From positions 1 to 64,000 of the forward strand of contig NZ_CM001776.1 in NCBI RefSeq assembly GCF_000332275.1: a stretch of 64,000 nucleotides of DNA, in the 5' to 3' direction. The translations under genes and the position numbers were made by a program. This DNA comes from Synechococcus sp. PCC 7336 (GTDB taxonomy: Bacteria > Cyanobacteriota > Cyanobacteriia > Thermostichales > PCC-7336). Below the pieces are notes generated by a model. It did no database searches, was not told the DNA's origin, and saw only the letters and a list, made by a program, of their open reading frames with translations. Of this stretch, positions 62,212 through 64,000 are shown in pieces; within the stretch, counting starts at the first letter, position 1, and every line of letters begins with the position of its first letter.

Positions 62212-63107
62212 GCCGATTCTTGCTGGGGCTGCGAGGTCGATTCGAGCGGATCTTGCCGATCTTGCTGCATGTGCAGTTCCACCAGCTTGGCATCGACTAA
62301 AAAGCGGAACCAGAAGGATTGCAGAACGTGGAAAATCAAGCCTGCCCGCCCATCTAAAAAGCCGAGACGCAGGAAGTAGCTGTAGAAGAAGAAGAGAAAC
62401 GGACGCAGTAGAGGCGGGCTCTTGTACCAGATATTATTTTTGAGCCAGCGCTTTTTCATGCGGATGTCCCCGCGCAGAGTCGCCGGTAACGTTTGGGCCT
62501 CCTCTTTGGCCTGGGAGATCCTGCGGTTGACTTCGGCGGCTTCGGCAGTGGACCAGCGGTTGTGGGAGGCGGTCCAGGTTTCGAGGCTAGTGAGCTGCAG
62601 ATCTAACATCGTGCCTGCGAGTTTGCGGGTGGCTCCCGGCACAATGTAGTGCTGGTCGTAGAGACGTTCTTCACACTGACCGCACTTGGCCCGAAACAGG
62701 CGCAGGTGCCAACTGGGATTGATGTTGCCGTAGCGAATGGGTTTGCCTAGAAAGTAGGAGAGCCGCCGAATCAAGTAGCCATCCACATCGGGCTCTGAAT
62801 CGCTGGCCTTCAGTTGGCGAATACTGGCCGCCAGTTCGGGCGAGATTACCTCGTCGCTGTCGAGATGCAAGACCCAATCCTCTGGGGCCAAGTTGGCATA
62901 GTCCTGAGCCCAGTTGCGCTGTTTGGAATAGTTTTTGAATTCGTGTTGCACCAGCTCGCAGCGATAGGAGCGAACGATATCGAGGCTGCGATCGCTGCTG
63001 TAGGAGTCCACTACCAGAATGCGCGCAACCAGTTCCTGACAGGATTCGATCACCTGGGCGATCGAAGCTTCGGAATTAAACGTCAAAACAATGGCAACGA
63101 TATTCAT
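62208..63107 (-). CDS. Family 2 glycosyltransferase
   Basis: The 299-residue product begins with the GT-A nucleotide fold IVAIVLTFNSEASIAQVIES, has acidic residues at VDSYSSDRSLDIVRSY and the DXD-like LHLDSDEVISPEL. A hydrophobic C-terminal region (PFLFFFYSYFLRLGFLDGRA) suggests membrane association. It resembles WaaE/KdtX-like lipopolysaccharide and glycan transferases; the acceptor is unknown. It is followed downstream on the minus strand by aroE (convergent) and preceded by an acetyltransferase gene, forming part of a glycan cluster that runs off the window. Confidence 0.88.
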   Translation of the reverse strand: MNIVAIVLTFNSEASIAQVIESCQELVARILVVDSYSSDRSLDIVRSYRCELVQHEFKNYSKQRNWAQDYANLAPEDWVLHLDSDEVISPELAASIRQLKASDSEPDVDGYLIRRLSYFLGKPIRYGNINPSWHLRLFRAKCGQCEERLYDQHYIVPGATRKLAGTMLDLQLTSLETWTASHNRWSTAEAAEVNRRISQAKEEAQTLPATLRGDIRMKKRWLKNNIWYKSPPLLRPFLFFFYSYFLRLGFLDGRAGLIFHVLQSFWFRFLVDAKLVELHMQQDRQDPLESTSQPQQESA

Positions 63108-63126
63108 ATGCGCCTTCTAGACATCA

Positions 63127-63717
63127 TTAGCAATCGATCGCTTCTAGGACTCCCTCAAACTGGCGAGGCTTGACGGGCTTGCAGGGATTGCCCGCGCAGA
63201 CTTGCCAGGAGGGTAAATCTTTAGTGACCACCGAACAAGCCCCCACTAAAGCTCCGTCCCCCACCGTCAGTCCCGGCAGCACAAATGTTCTAGCCCCTAA
63301 GAAGACATCCTTACCGATCGCAATTTTGGCGGTCATGAGGGGATAGCTACGGATGGAGAAATCGTGGGTGCCCGTACATAAATAACATTCTTGAGCGACA
63401 ACAGTCCGTTCTCCCAGTTCAATTTCGCCGAGGGAATAGAGATTGGCCCGATCGCCGATACAAGCGCGATCGTGCAAAGTCACATGCCAGGGGATTTGAA
63501 TGCGGGCTCTTTGGTGGACAAAGACCGACCCCATCACTTTGCAGCCAAATCGTTTCAGCACCCAGACTCGCCAGCGATTCAGGGGTTTTGGCGTCCAGCT
63601 ACACAGCAGCGTCCAGCAGGTGGCCCACAACAGCACTCGCAAGCGATGGTGCAGCGGCCAAGGGGAATTGAGGGAATGCTTGGATGCGTGAGTTTGGAAT
63701 TGAGTAGCGTCCATCAT
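63127..63717 (-). CDS. WcaF-like hexapeptide acetyltransferase
   Basis: The 196-residue product has a helical N-terminus (LLWATCWTLLCSWTPKPLNR) and a left-handed beta-helix of hexapeptide repeats (ARIQIPWHVTLHDRACIGDR ... IAIGKDVFLGARTFVLPGLT), with the catalytic His in CTGTHDFSIRSY. It matches the colanic acid/exopolysaccharide O-acetyltransferase (WcaF) type. It lies 19 bp upstream of the glycosyltransferase at 62208 and is probably co-transcribed with it. Confidence 0.88.
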   Translation of the reverse strand: MMDATQFQTHASKHSLNSPWPLHHRLRVLLWATCWTLLCSWTPKPLNRWRVWVLKRFGCKVMGSVFVHQRARIQIPWHVTLHDRACIGDRANLYSLGEIELGERTVVAQECYLCTGTHDFSIRSYPLMTAKIAIGKDVFLGARTFVLPGLTVGDGALVGACSVVTKDLPSWQVCAGNPCKPVKPRQFEGVLEAIDC

Positions 63718-63736
63718 GACCCACTAACTGCTTGCA

Positions 63737-64000
63737 TTATCTGACGTCGGCGATCGCTTCGCACTGGTCAGGTGTTCCCTCGATCGCCGCGACTAGATCG
63801 CGGGCGGCCTGACTGATTTCAAATCGCTTGAAAAAACTTTGCTGTGCCAGTGTTTGCATCTGTCGTCGTTCGGACTCATCCAGAGCCAGCCACTGCTGCA
63901 ACAATTGCAGGGTGCCCTCCAGCGTGTCCTCCGCTGCCAGCCCCGCCCGATCTGCGACAATTTCCCGCCAGATGTTCACCTGTGTGGAGATCAGCACGGG
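63737..64000 (-). CDS. Glycosyltransferase, C-terminal part (cut by window edge)
   Basis: The gene runs off the window on the minus strand; only the last 87 residues or so are visible. They read STQVNIWREIVADRAGLAAE, DTLEGTLQLLQQWLALDESE and QQSFFKRFEISQAARDLVAA, the usual end of GT4 (GT-B) transferases such as those in exopolysaccharide clusters. The nucleotide-binding part lies outside. It is followed 19 bp later by the WcaF-like gene. Confidence 0.75.
   Translation of the reverse strand, partial: PVLISTQVNIWREIVADRAGLAAEDTLEGTLQLLQQWLALDESERRQMQTLAQQSFFKRFEISQAARDLVAAIEGTPDQCEAIADVR

Noticed and set aside
1-64000. Frequent GCGATCGC octamers as a repeat or defence-related array
   Set aside because: They are dispersed one by one in and between genes, as in many cyanobacterial genomes (HIP1 sites), and do not form an array; no CRISPR-like repeat-spacer pattern was seen.

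Overview
The window is a stretch of cyanobacterial chromosome. It carries the photosystem II genes psbB and psbT, the phycobilin reductase pcyA, the photosystem I assembly factor ycf3, ndhB, an acsF-type chlorophyll cyclase, a cynABDS cyanate operon and ctaCDE. The octamer GCGATCGC and its core CGATCG are scattered all through the genes, which is typical of many cyanobacterial genomes. Composition is moderately GC-rich apart from an AT-richer patch at about 23500-27400. No rRNA gene, tRNA gene or CRISPR array was recognised.

Layout. 1-4771: psbB-psbT, pcyA, a Uma2-family gene and a pentapeptide-repeat gene. 5061-9092 (minus strand): cynA-cynB-cynD-cynS, with a good NtcA-type promoter and a 41-bp tandem duplication upstream and a terminator downstream. 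9446-9896: a gutted IS4-type transposase and a strong terminator just before folC. 9932-21458: mostly housekeeping genes (folC, a CobD-like aminotransferase, an OmpR-type regulator, a PilB-like protein without its motor domain, tilS, an RsbU-type phosphatase, argH, lpdA). 21685-27400: accessory and partly ruined: a Rieske protein, a DUF2892 protein, an sqr fragment, small membrane proteins, a GNAT enzyme, an ArsR regulator, a reductase pseudogene and a psbA relic. 28119-35674: acsF facing hemF-ho-hemJ, followed by ctaE-ctaD-ctaC on the minus strand. 35880-48835: a TolC-type gene, ndhB, ybjQ, gatC, ycf3, htrA, a LpxB-like gene and bioB, among others. 48929-51761: two nearly identical Uma2 genes with a relic of the downstream rRNA methyltransferase gene between them. 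51870-64000: a methyltransferase, two GGDEF-EAL proteins, a PerR-type Fur regulator, a Kir channel, efp-accB, aroE and the edge of a glycan cluster.

How genes work together. CynABD should import cyanate, which CynS breaks down to ammonia and CO2; the NtcA site ties this to nitrogen status. HemF, HemJ, AcsF and heme oxygenase catalyse oxidative steps of heme, chlorophyll and bilin synthesis, next to a terminal oxidase; this resembles the low-oxygen tetrapyrrole clusters of other cyanobacteria, although whether these are the low-oxygen or the only copies cannot be told from this window. The Rieske/DUF2892/sqr/ArsR stretch looks like a sulfide or redox module in decay. Coordinates, motifs and repeats were read by eye; family names come from recognised motifs, not from database searches.
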